Part shown: one piece after another, positions 1-10,171 of the stretch
How the letters are laid out: every line of letters starts with the position of its first letter
Numbering within the stretch: position 1 is the first letter of the stretch
Assembly: GCA_035772735.1 (NCBI GenBank)
Contig: JASDFA010000003.1
Coordinates: forward strand, 99,982,501 to 100,046,500
Direction of reading: 5' to 3'
Source of the DNA: Datura wrightii
Taxonomy: Eukaryota; Streptophyta; Magnoliopsida; Solanales; Solanaceae
DNA: 64,000 nt
Notes under the pieces: generated by a model
Seen by the model: only the letters and a program-made list of their open reading frames with translations
Told to the model about the DNA's origin: nothing
Databases searched by the model: none
Position numbers and translations under genes: made by a program

Positions 1-99
1 TTCAGCCGCAGGGGGCAGTCAGAGACTGGTAGAGGCTCGCAGATGGCAGATTCACCATTACAGAGGAGGGCGGAGTAGAGTAGGTATACCCTACCACTT

Positions 100-219
100 T
101 TCCCTATATGCAGTCGACGCCATCCTGGAGCATGCAGATATGGCTCCACTGCGTGTTATATTTGTGGCCAAGAAGGCCATTTGATGAAAGATTGCCCAGC
201 CAGAGGTCGAGAGGACTGA
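100..219 (+). pseudogene. gag: gag C-terminal zinc knuckle, element 1
   Basis: Translation of 154-195 gives a CX2CX4HX4C zinc knuckle (C-Y-I-C-G-Q-E-G-H-L-M-K-D-C), the nucleic-acid-binding end of the Gag nucleocapsid. An in-frame TGA follows at 217-219, where element 3 reads on through a glycine/arginine-rich linker towards protease, so this copy is a pseudogene. The rest of gag is off the left edge. Confidence 0.8.
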
Positions 220-1755
220 GATAGACAGGATAGGGCATCTGCAGGGTCACGAGCCACAACATCCTCGACTGGGCACAGGCCCTTAGTTTCAGCAGGCAGG
301 GGTCGGGGCAGATCAGAGGCCTCCAGTACAGGTGCGGGTCCAAGCCGCACATACGCCTTACCAGGGAGGCAAGATTCAGAAGCGTCGCCTGATGTTGTGA
401 CAGGTATGCTAACTATCTGCTCACACCCTACTTATGTGTTGATTGATCCAGGGTCTACTTTGTCCTACATTACTACATTTGTGGCACGAAAGTTTAGTAT
501 TGCACCAGAATTATTGCAGCAGCCCTTTTTAGTATCCACGCCCGTCGGTGACTCTATAACAGCTAGCCGAATCTACCACGGGTGTATAGTAGAGGTTACT
601 GACCGTCAGACCACAGTAGATCTGGTCGAGTTAGAAATGATAGACTTCGATGCCATAATGGGTATGGGTTGGTTAGTACCGTGTTTTGCCAACGTTGAAT
701 GTTGGACCAAGACGGTCCGATTCCACTTCCCGGGAGAAGCAGTGCGGGAGTGGAAGGGCAGCACTGCTATGCCAAAATGTAGGTTTATTTCCTACCTTCA
801 AGCGAGGAAGTTGATATCTAAGGGATGTATTTACCATCTGGTCAGAGTTCAGGATGTCCAAGCAGAATCTCCGACACTTCAGTCTGTTCCAGTGGTGAAT
901 GAATTCCCTGATGTGTTCCCAGACGAGTTACCTGGTATTCCCCCAGCAAGGGAAATAGACTTAGCTATTGATTTATTACCAGGCACCCAGCCGATATCGA
1001 TTCCTCCTTATCGCATGGCTCCTGCAGAACTCAGAGAATTAAAGGAGCAGTTGAAAGATTTATTGGATAAAGGTTTTATCAGGCCGAGTACTTCGCCGTG
1101 GGGTGCGCCAGTTTTATTTGTGAGGAAGAAAGATGGCTCGCTTCGAATGTGCATAGATTATCGACAATTAAACAAAGTTACAGTAAAGAACAAGTACCCG
1201 CTTCCCAGAATTGATGACTTATTTGATCAGTTGCAGGGAGCCAGATACTTTTCTAAGATTGACTTGCGGTCCGGATATCACCAGGTTCGAGTACGTGAGA
1301 GAGATATTCCTAAGACAACGTTCAGGACCCGATATGGACATTTTGAATTTCTAGTCATGTCCTTCGGGTTAACGAATGCCCCGGCAGTCTTCATGGACCT
1401 GATGAACAGTATTTTTAGACCTTTCCTGGACTTGTTCGTGATAGTATTCATTGATGACATTCTGGTGTATTCTCGCTCTGAAGCAGATCACCGGACTCAT
1501 TTACGGACAGTGCTCCAGATTCTCAGGGACCGTCAGCTGTATGCTAAATTTTCTAAGTGTGAATTCTGGCTTAACTCAGTGACCTTTTTAGGGCATATCG
1601 TGTCGGATGCTGGTATACAGGTAGATAAGCAGAAAATAGAAGCAGTTAAGTCATGGACTAGGCCTACCACTCCGACTGAAGTTCGTAGCTTTCTGGGTTG
1701 GCAGGATATTACAGGAGGTCCATTGAAGGGTTCTCGACCATTGCGGCACCTCTAA
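220..1755 (+). pseudogene. pol: pol pseudogene part 1: protease and reverse transcriptase, element 1
   Basis: The longest open stretch is 397-1755, 452 codons. Protease comes first: the active-site triplet lies in V-L-I-D-P-G-S-T-L-S-Y-I, a D-[ST]-G variant usual in plant chromoviruses. The linker to reverse transcriptase contains F-P-D-V-F-P-D-E-L-P-G. Reverse transcriptase follows, with P-Y-R-M-A-P at its start, R-M-C-I-D-Y-R-Q-L-N, S-K-I-D-L-R-S-G-Y-H-Q, and the catalytic F-I-D-D-I-L-V-Y near 1450. The frame is lost near 1700: against element 3 one base is missing in the motif that should read F-L-G-L-A-G-Y-Y-R-R, so the last ~20 residues of this frame are spurious. The enzyme would copy element RNA into DNA in the virus-like particle; this copy cannot make a full product. 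Confidence 0.9.
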
Positions 1756-3794
1756 CCAAATTGACACAGAAAGCAGCAAAGTTTCAATGGACAGAGGCAT
1801 GCGAGCAGAGCTTCCAGGAACTGAAAGACAGATTAACCTCCGCCCCAGTGTTAGCATTGCCGGAAGGCACAAAAGGTTATTCAGTCTATTGCGACGCGTC
1901 AGGTGTCGGGTTAGGTTGTGTGTTGATGCAGCATGGTAGAGTAATTGCATATGCTTCCAGACAGCTGAGGAAACACGAAAAGAATTACCCTACCCACGAC
2001 CTGGAATTGGCCGCAGTAATCCACGCCTTAAAGATGTGGAGGCATTACCTATACGGCGTCCATGTTGATATTTATACAGATCACAAGAGCCTACAGTACA
2101 TCTTCACTCAGAGGGAGTTGAATCTACAGCAACGCCGCTGGTTGGAGTTGTTAAAAGATTATGATGTGAACATTCTGTATCACCCGGGAAAAGCTAATGT
2201 TGTAGCAGATGCCCTGAGCCGTAAGTTAATGGGGAGTTTGGCGTATTTGCGACCTGAGAAACGGAAGTTAGCCAAAGAAATTCATCAGTTAGCTGGTTTA
2301 GCCGTTCGAGTAATGGAAACAGAAAATAATAGAGCAGTAATTCAGAATTCTACTGTGTCATCATTAGTTACAGAGGTAAAAGAACGACAGTGCGAGGACC
2401 CTGATTTAGTCCAGCTCAGAGATAGAATTCAGAAAGGTAAGGAGTCAGATTTCCAAATGACTGAGGATGATGTGCTACGCTGTAAGGACCGCCTCTGTGT
2501 TCCGAATGTTTCAGGGATTCGCGGGCGGATCATGCATGAGGTACATTACGCTCGCTATTCCCTTCATCTAGGAGCGACGAAGATGTACCACGACATCAGA
2601 GGCATCTACTGGTGGCCCGGTATGAAAGCTGAGATCGCTGAATTTGTATCTAGATGTTCTAACTGTCAGAAGGTGAAAGCGGAGCACCAGAAGCCGGGCG
2701 GTTTGACGCAAGATATAACGGTGCCCACGTGGAAATGGGAAGCGATAAACATGGATTTTGTAACAGGGTTACCCCGTACCAGACGCAGAAATGATTCCAT
2801 TTGGGTAATAGTTGACAGGCTGACAAAATCAGCTCATTTCCTGCCAGTGAAGGCTACCTTCTCGGCTGAGGATTATGCCGAATTATATATCAGAGAAATA
2901 GTTAGATTGCATGGAGTGCCAGTATCCATTATTTCAGATAGGGGAGCACAGTTCACAGCTAGATTCTGGCAGTCGTTTCAGAAAGGTTTGGGAATGCAGA
3001 TTAATTTGAGCACAGCATTCCATCCTCAGACAGATGGGCAGGCTGAGCGGACTATCCAAACGCTCGAAGATATGCTGCGAGCGTGTGTACTAGATTTTGG
3101 GGGTAGCTGGGATGAGCATCTTTCGTTGATTGAATTTGCTTACAATAACAGTTATCATTCAGTTATCCAGATGGCGCCCTTTGAAGCATTATATGGGCGG
3201 AAATGTAGATCGCCGGTTGGCTGGTTTGAAGTGGGGGAATCAGCATTGGTTGGCCCAGACATTGTTCGGCAGTCAGAGGAAAAGATAAAGCTTATCCAAG
3301 AATAATTACTGACTGCTTAGAGCCGCCAGAAGTCTTATGCAGATATGCAGCGTAGAAATCTAGAATTTGCGGTAAATGACTGGGTATATCTGAAAGTATC
3401 TCCGATGAAAGGGGTGATGAGATTTGGCAAGAAAGGCAAGCTTAGCCCGAGATTCATTGGGCCATATCAGATTCGGCGAAGAATAGGCCGAGTTGCATAT
3501 GAATTGAACTTGCCTCCGGAGTTAGCATCTGTTCACCCAGTATTCCATGTCTCTATGTTAAGGAAGTTCGTAGGGGACCCTTCTACAGTAGTTCCAGTTC
3601 AGGATGTCCAGGTCACAGAAGAGTTAGCATATGAAGAGGTCCCCGTAGATATCTTAGACAGACAGATTCGCAGGTTGAGGACTAAGGATGTTGCGTTTGT
3701 CAAAGTATTATGGAGTAACAGGAATCGTGAGGAAATGACGTGGGAAGATGAAGAAGATATGAAAGCCAGATACCCTCACCTATTTCAGGCCTAG
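1698..3794 (+). pseudogene. pol: pol pseudogene part 2: RNase H, integrase and chromodomain, element 1
   Basis: After the frameshift the second frame carries the end of reverse transcriptase and RNase H (Y-C-D-A-S-G-V-G-L, E in D-L-E-L-A-A, T-D-H-K-S-L). Integrase has an HHCC zinc-binding region ending C-S-N-C-Q and a D,D,E core: D in V-I-V-D-R-L-T-K-S, D in I-I-S-D-R-G-A, E in G-Q-A-E-R-T. Stops at 3303-3305 and near 3318 interrupt it; the same frame resumes and ends at 3794. The C-terminus has a G-P-Y-Q-I-R-R-R segment, then H-P-V-F-H-V-S-M-L-R-K, then a chromodomain-like tail (V-K-V-L-W-S-N-R, M-T-W-E-D-E, Y-P-H-L-F). In chromoviruses this domain steers insertion to particular chromatin. 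Confidence 0.9.
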
Positions 3795-4022
3795 TCAGGC
3801 GACAGGTATGTCCGTATTATTACTTATGCAGTACCTTATAGTTGTATGTGTGTGAATGAGAAAGGTTGATACTTAGTTATCCAGTGGATCTTAAAATATT
3901 GCGTGCAGTGCCTGTGTTGGACTTTTTTGCATTTCAGGTTTTTGCTATAGTCCATATTACAGGGGAAACTCTGCCAAAATTTTTCTAGAAAGTAAGTTAA
4001 GTAGTCCTCTAGATAACAGTGT

Positions 4023-4058
4023 ACATTCGAGGACGAATGTTCTTAAGGGGGAGGAGAA
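4023..4058 (+). promoter_or_regulatory. AGGA-loop hairpin and polypurine tract, element 1
   Basis: A perfect 7-bp stem (ACATTCG at 4023-4029, CGAATGT at 4034-4040) closes an AGGA loop. It is followed at once by a purine-rich run (AAGGGGGAGGAGAA, 4045-4058) abutting the LTR start. The run is the expected plus-strand primer for reverse transcription. The hairpin recurs in every family in this window; see Findings. Confidence 0.85.
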
Positions 4059-6643
4059 TGTTATACCCCGTAGAATTCCCGGCACCTAGATGACCTATTC
4101 GCACATTGGTTAAGCATATTTGAAAGCCATACGTGCTAAAGAAAGGCCCGGGAAAAGATCAGACGAGAAACCTGTCGAACCATCGCGGAAGGAGCCGAGG
4201 AAGAACCCCTCCGCGATGGCAGCGTGTCACGGAGGTGAAGCCTCCGCGTTGGCTCCGTGACACGTTGGCCTTGTCCAGGCCCAAGAATATAAAGCCCCAC
4301 TTCGGTTTCAATTCATTATAAACTTATGAAATTTCCAGAAAACAGAGCAAACCATCAGAGAAAGGGAATAGGACGAAGGAGGTAATATAATTCTCGTCCG
4401 ATTACGCTGCTAAACATTGTCCAAACTCAAATTAACCTCAGACACTGAGGTATTTAGCAGCAGAGAGCATTCCTACGGATTTAGTTTCGTGAAATACGAC
4501 CGACGAATCATCGAGATACCGAGCTAAGGTATGTGGAATTGCTCTAAACTAGTGTCTATGTGTTCCTAGCTGTGAAGTGAATATTTCTCCCTTCTGGACC
4601 TCTGAAAAATAGCGAGTTTTCGACCGTCTTTCGATAAGCCTAAGTTTGGGCTATAAAATATATCGAAAGTAATGTTGCTTTTTAAGATAAAGCTGTATTT
4701 AGTATTGATTGACATATTTATGAATGCAGTTGGGAGAAAATAGTTGAAGTACTGGCCGAGCCTCGTCCGATAGCCGGATAGTTCGAGGATAAGGTATGTA
4801 AAGCCAGTTTTCCTCGGCAAGTTAGTAATCTTGGTACAGTACAGTAATTTGAAGGCCAGTAGAATATTCAGAAGCCATGTATGATGTTTACTACGAATGA
4901 TGGTATGATATTAGAAACATCATGTTATGATCAGCGCGAGACTTGCTAGCACGATATAGATTCTAATATAAGTGTTAGGAAATGCACAGCATGCTCAGTA
5001 TGTGATGTGACACAGAATGTTAGGATATCATTGTATTCAATTGAAACCCAGTAAAGCAATGTAATATCTGTAAGACATCTCAGAAATAGAACGATAAGTT
5101 AAAGTGAAGTTAGAAAGCATATTAGGACTAGTGAATCATGTTACTATAGAAACTCAGTATACAACATAGTTTCAGCAGAAAGACTATATCTTGTTCAGCA
5201 TTAGCCCCAGTACAGTCTGGCAGAAGACTATATTTGTACATATATACTATTACCAGCCTCAGCATGCATTAAGTACGTACATATTATGATCGCTAGCTCA
5301 GCATATAGTATATACAAGTACTTTACCACTATTAGCTTCAGTATGTGGGACATGCAGATAGTATTACTAGTTGAGACTGTTGTATTGTTTGGGGTTGGAC
5401 TACCTAGCATCCATGACCGCCCAGGGTCGATAGCTATATCGACTCGTCCACCAGAGGACGAGGATACGTCGCTCTATGGAGTGGCATGCCGTCCCACAGG
5501 GGACGAAGATGGGATGCCAGTTTTCCCCATATTTGTGCCTTGATCGGCCCTTACACACCCCTGTCGAGCGGATACGCCCGGGTGTTGATTCAGGAGTCCT
5601 CCGGACTCAGATGAAGTTATAGTCAGGGGCTCAGTGAGCCCAAGTGCCTACCCAGGGGATCGGCAGGATGCTTATAGCTATTATAGGAGATGGGATGACC
5701 GGGGTAGGGGTATAGATTCTGTGCTGGTTGTACCTCCCGGCTTATGGGGGCCGGGTAAGGTTTGTGTGTGCTATATATGTTATGATATATTATGCCATGT
5801 TACGTTAGACACGAGTAGATCGATAGTAGAACGATACGTCTCCAGGTATGACTCCTACTCCTTCCAGTATATTTAAGAGAAGGTATGACTTACATTATCA
5901 GACAGTTAATCTATTCCCTCCTACTTCAGTTTCATCAGTTGTATTGTTGTTTTCAGATATTTCTTTTAGTTATTGCTTTACATACTCAGTACCAGCGGTA
6001 CTAACGCCCGGTGGGGCGCTGCATTACTTGCCTGCAGGTACTCATAGACGAGCAGGCGATACCACGTGATTTCTGTCAGTGATCGAGTATTCAGCTCCTG
6101 TAATCCGGAGACTGAATTCCAGAGGTGTATTTCCTTTTCTTTTGTTGTATAGTACGGGTAGGTTGGGGCCCTGTCCCGATCATTTCTATTGCTATTCCTA
6201 GAGGCTTGCAGTCTGTATATTTTTCCCTGTGGTCAGATGAGCCGGTCGTGTGAGGCCGTGCCGTTATATAGCTGTTAGAACTTGTGTTTCCTTTATGTTG
6301 GCTGTGTGGGGCCATAGTTCGACAGTAGTGGTGACCGTGCTGGTCACGTAGATATCCAGTACTTCATGGTTAAGTTATAGATAACTAGACAGCATGGTGG
6401 CCTTGTCGGCCCGCATAGGTTTTCCCATATTGATGTGTTTTTGGTCAGCTGTTAGTACAGGTACAGGAGGCTATAGGCCAATGGGCCGGGGGCTGTGTTT
6501 ACAGCCGTTATATAGCCCTTTGTTTCCAGAAATATGAGCTAGAGCCAGCCAGGCACCAGATGTGCCTAGGCTTAGCAGTCCTGTAGTTCAGGTCCTAGTA
6601 GGGCATCAGGTGCCAGTCATACCCCCCAAGGCGGGGTGTGACA
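4059..6643 (+). repeat. 3' LTR of element 1 (2585 bp)
   Basis: It starts TGTTATACCCC just after the polypurine tract and ends GGGGTGTGACA, so the LTR ends are imperfect inverted repeats with TG...CA. The same ends bound both LTRs of element 3. A TATA box (TATAAAG, 4288-4294) lies 20 bp after a CpG-rich palindromic module. The last ~27 bases can fold as a hairpin (TCATACCCC against GGGGTGTGA). The LTR has no coding function; short open frames in it are chance. Confidence 0.9.
4180..4293 (+). promoter_or_regulatory. CpG-rich palindromic module and TATA box in element 1 LTR
   Basis: 4223-4267 reads as two facing arms: CGTGTCACGGAGG, then CCTCCGCG, then CTCCGTGACACGTTG. A TATA box follows at 4288. 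The likely transcription start is about 30 bp further on. The same module, little changed, occurs in the unrelated element C family (49064-49108, 52572-52615, 58700-58746). Confidence 0.7.
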
Positions 6644-7890
6644 TAAGCCATCGGTTGAATCATCGGTGCTCACTGAAATTTAGTAGAGATGCAGCAAAGA
6701 CACTCGAAGGTTCACGAATTGTAACCGGCAAACCTCCGATGCTGCCGTCGGGTCCAAAACGGTGGTCATAAGGGTATAATCATCCAAAACTGAAAAGGAG
6801 ATGAAAAGTGCCCTGCTTTTCTGGGTATAAATAGGGATAAGGTACTTTGTACTCAGATATGCAGAAAGGAAGATAAAAATAGAGAATTTAAAGAGAGAAC
6901 GAAAACTTATATCACATCATCTTTTCTCTTTTGAGCAAAAGAACATTCGCTTAGCTGAAAGAGGGGGATTGTGAGTGAAAATTGTAGAAAGTATTCTGTT
7001 CTATTGAGTGAAAATTGTAGAAAATTATTGAAGATTATTTTGTGAAGTTGATTTATCTACTCTTGCTATTAAATTCACTGATGCTATTGATGGATGTTTT
7101 TTTGAATTTCTTAACTATGAGTAGGTAAAATCATTAACTAGAGGTGTGTGATGATGAATACTTAATTGGAGTGGTATTGCTAGAGTCATCTTCATGTTGT
7201 TCAATTTAGTGTAAATCTATTAGATTCTCTTCAATCTATTAATAAAGATCCATTGATTATGATATGAGTCTATTTATTCTTGCTTGATTATTACTTGAGA
7301 AAGAATAATTAAGTATTGGAAGAGAATCTAGCAGTGGGCAGGGATATGAGATTGTGAAATTAAGCTAGGAATAGCTGAAATTGCTTTATCAATCCTTATT
7401 GGCAACTAATAGCTAGGAATAGTGCAGTTTCTAATCCAAATCAAATTGGGTTGAGCGATGTTGTGGTTAGAATCTTCATGAAATTCTAGCAAGAGGTAGT
7501 CAATAGGTTGAGAAGCTGAGATTGCCCACTTCCCGAGATTATTTACACTTATTGAACTTACAAGATGACCTGGCATGTCTCGATCTAGTTAGTATTTCAT
7601 CTACATCGCACCTCTAGTATTTCACACCCTCGTTGACAACTTAGATGATCTTTCTATTTTACTTTACTAAATCAACCAATACAAATTCCCTGAAAATTTC
7701 AACTCCCTCAATTTTATTATTTTTTTATATTAAATCTACGTGGTGCAAACTAATATCAATTTCTCAATCGACACTTGAAATTATCATTCCCTAGTCCTCA
7801 TGGGATTCAACCCCGACATTCATCGGGTTACTTGTTTTGATACTTCGGCCGTGTATATTCTTTATGTTAAGGAATATATTTTGGACTTCA
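6644..7890 (+). repeat. 5' LTR of element A, truncated by element 1
   Basis: It aligns with 25095-26336 of the 3' LTR. The first ~350 bp of the LTR lie upstream of element 1, outside the window. A TATA box (TATAAATA) is at 6826-6833, and the end (TTGGACTTCA) is followed after 7 bases by the primer site. Remnants of the family's CpG-rich U3 repeat (GGTTCACGAATTGTAACCGG type) are at 6650-6765. Confidence 0.85.
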
Positions 7891-7897
7891 TAAAAAA

Positions 7898-7916
7898 TGG
7901 CGCCGTTGCTGGGGAC
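7898..7916 (+). promoter_or_regulatory. Primer-binding site for tRNA-Asp, element A
   Basis: TGGCGCCGTTGCTGGGGAC is complementary to the 3' end of plant tRNA-Asp with one mismatch; element C has the perfect form at 50059-50077. This primer is usual for Athila/Tat-like elements and differs from the initiator-Met primer of the chromoviruses here. Confidence 0.85.
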
Positions 7917-7990
7917 TAGCGCTTGATGATCTTGTGTTGATTGTTAAGTTGAAATAGTTTTGCATTGTAGTTACTTAATGTGAGTTTGCT

Positions 7991-9650
7991 GTGTTGCTAG
8001 AAGCTCATAACCACATGAGTCATCACTCCCAAGTAGGGGATAGCTTAGTGGAGGGTAACATGGAACTTGAGGAAGATAATCCGGTGATGCCGGAAGTTGC
8101 AGGAGCTATTCGCCTACCACCAACGGTAGGGAATGCAGTGTTTCATGTCACCAGAACAATGCTTGACTTGTTTCAAATGAAGGGGCTCTTTAGCGGAACA
8201 CCAAGTGAGTATGTGAATCGTCATTTGAGGAATTTGTTGGAAATATGCAATCCCTTTAATATAATATCATCCAAGAGTCTATCAGGTTGAGACTCTTTGT
8301 TTCTCATTGATGGGAGAAGCAACAATGTGGCTAGAGGAACTCCCTCTGGGATGTATTAATTCATGGCAAGAGCTAACCGAAGCCTTCCTAGACCTTTTTT
8401 TCCCTCCATCAGAGATGCTTCATCTAAGGGATGATATTACAAATTTCAGGCAAGAACCGGTAGAGCCTTTACATGAGGCGTGGTTAATGTTTAAAAAGAA
8501 GGTGACTCTTTGCCCAAATCATGGATTGCCAGATGGAGTGCTTCTCCAAAGCTTCTATAGGGCCCTTGATTCAATTAACAAGTCTGTGGCAAACAACCTC
8601 GCTGGTGCTTCTATTATGGACCAAACATACGGGTTGGCCAATGCTCTCCTAGACCGAGTGACAAAGACCAACAGGGCTTGGCACACAAGAGAAATAAGTG
8701 TGTCCGCTCATGAAATTAGTTCAAGTGCATTGGAAGTGGAGTTGCAAAAAGAGGATGAAAATCACGCCAAGATGATGACATAATTAGAATTGATGACCAA
8801 GCACGTGATGGGAGCAGGGAAAAAGGTAGTAAATGCAGTGGGAATGCAAGGTCCCTTAGAATATGAAGGAGAGTCATCACCGCCGAGATATGACAAAGAA
8901 TGCCAATAAATGGGCAACCAAATGGGAGGCCCTCGACCTGGCTTCCAAGGAGCAAACCAAGGCTTGTGGCGCCTAAGGGATGATAACCAAGGTTGGAGGA
9001 ATCGTGAGCCATAAGGATGGCCTAGAAGAAATGAGAGGTGGAGCAATAGAGAGCCAAACCCAGAAGTTGATCGTTATCATCAAAGCTCAAATCCATATAT
9101 TCCACCTCCTAAGGTTAGAAATCCTCAAACTCTGCCAGTGGTAAATGATGCAAGTAGCTCAAAGATAGAAGAAATGCTATCAAGAGTTTTGAAGAAGGTG
9201 GAGTCGACTGAAAGTGGGGTGAAGGAATTAAGAGGGGAGGTGTCTAACCTCGCTCAAATAGTGAGTTCACACTCAGCCTCCATCAAGCATTTGGAAGCCC
9301 AAATGAATCACCTATCGGCTCAAATGAACCCTAGGATGAAGGGAACACTACCTAGTGACACAATGCCCAATCCAAGGAAAGATGGTCAATGTATGGCTAT
9401 TGTCACTAGAAGTGGCAAGGTGATTGGTGATGCCCCGGGGAAGCCTAGTGAGGTGGAGAGCCCGAAAGTAGTTGATGAAGATGAAGTTGATAAAACTCCA
9501 ATGACCCCAGAGAATGAAGACAATGTTGAGGAAGAAAAAGAGGGAAGGGATGATGAGATCCTCATTCATGTTGATGATGAGGGCATGAAGGCTTCGATTA
9601 ATGATAGGGTTGAATCAAAATCCCACCTATGTATCCACAACGTCTGACCA
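7991..9650 (+). pseudogene. gag: gag pseudogene, element A
   Basis: Open stretches at 7991-8290, 8307-8783 and 9138-9647 join as one decayed Gag. The first holds a P-P-T-V-G-N-A-V-F-H-V segment; the second holds the capsid core (G-E-A-T-M-W-L, W-Q-E-L-T-E-A-F-L-D-L-F-F-P-P, F-R-Q-E-P-V-E-P-L-H-E-A-W). Element C's Gag has the equivalents G-E-A-K-R-W-L and F-L-I-W-F-F-P-S. The third is a coiled-coil-like stretch before the protease linker. A frameshift near 8290 and several stops between 8783 and 9138 break it. Gag would form the virus-like particle. Confidence 0.85.
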
Positions 9651-10171
9651 AGAAGAAGAAGGACGATCAGTTTAAGAAGTTTGTTGACATGTTTAGAAAG
9701 TTGTCCATAAATATACCATTAGTGGATGCTTTGCTCCAAATGCCCGGTTGTGCCAAGTTTATGAAAGATTTGTTGAAAAAGAGAAAGTTGGTTGATGCTG
9801 GCAATGAAGAGAAAACGTACCACTGTAGTGCGGTGATGATGAGTAACCTTGCCCAAAAAAGGGAAGATCCTAGAGCCTTTACAATTCCATGCACAATTGG
9901 GATTTGCATGTTCAAGAAGGCCCTATGTGATCTTGGCGCTAGCATAAATTTGATTCCCCTGCTCATTTTTAAGAAATTGGGCCTCGAAAGCACGAAACCA
10001 ACGTCAATGCGACTTCTAATGGCAAACAGGTCAATTAAAAGACCAGTGGAGGTGCTAGAAGATGTGCTGGTGAGATTGGACAAGTTTATTCTACCAGTTG
10101 ATTTTGTGAAATGGATGTAGAAGTTCCCAGTATTTTGGGAAGGCCATTGTTGGCTATGGGGAGAGCCGTGG
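9629..10171 (+). pseudogene. Aspartic protease, element A, first part
   Basis: After a P-P-type linker, a conserved helical region (F-V-D-M-F-R-K-L-S-I-N-I-P-L-V-D-A-L) leads to the protease. Its active site reads A-L-C-D-L-G-A-S-I-N-L-I-P, the D-L-G-A form typical of Athila/Tat rather than D-S-G. A stop after residue 163 (10118-10120) and a change of frame precede the I-L-G-R-P-L-L-A-M motif. Element 2 then interrupts the gene at 10172; the protease continues at 19484. Confidence 0.85.
10167..10171. repeat. Target-site duplication of element 2 (CGTGG), left copy
   Basis: CGTGG at 10167-10171 is repeated at 19484-19488, directly outside the two LTRs. The 5-bp length is normal for Ty3/Gypsy integrase. 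Confidence 0.93.

Larger units (their letters stand above)
1..6643 (+). mobile_element. Element 1: Tekay/Del-like Ty3/Gypsy retrotransposon, 5' part outside window
   Basis: The window opens inside the gag of a plus-strand Ty3/Gypsy element. The order is gag zinc knuckle, aspartic protease, reverse transcriptase, RNase H, integrase, C-terminal chromodomain, polypurine tract and a complete 3' LTR. Integrase after RNase H marks Ty3/Gypsy, and the chromodomain ending marks a chromovirus; overall likeness points to Tekay/Del. Its 3' LTR is closely related to those of element 3 (29007-39487), so the two are one family. Coding is broken by a gag stop, a one-base deletion near 1700 and stops near 3303 and 3318. 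It lies inside the 5' LTR of element A; the 5' LTR and the left target-site duplication are outside the window. Confidence 0.88.
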
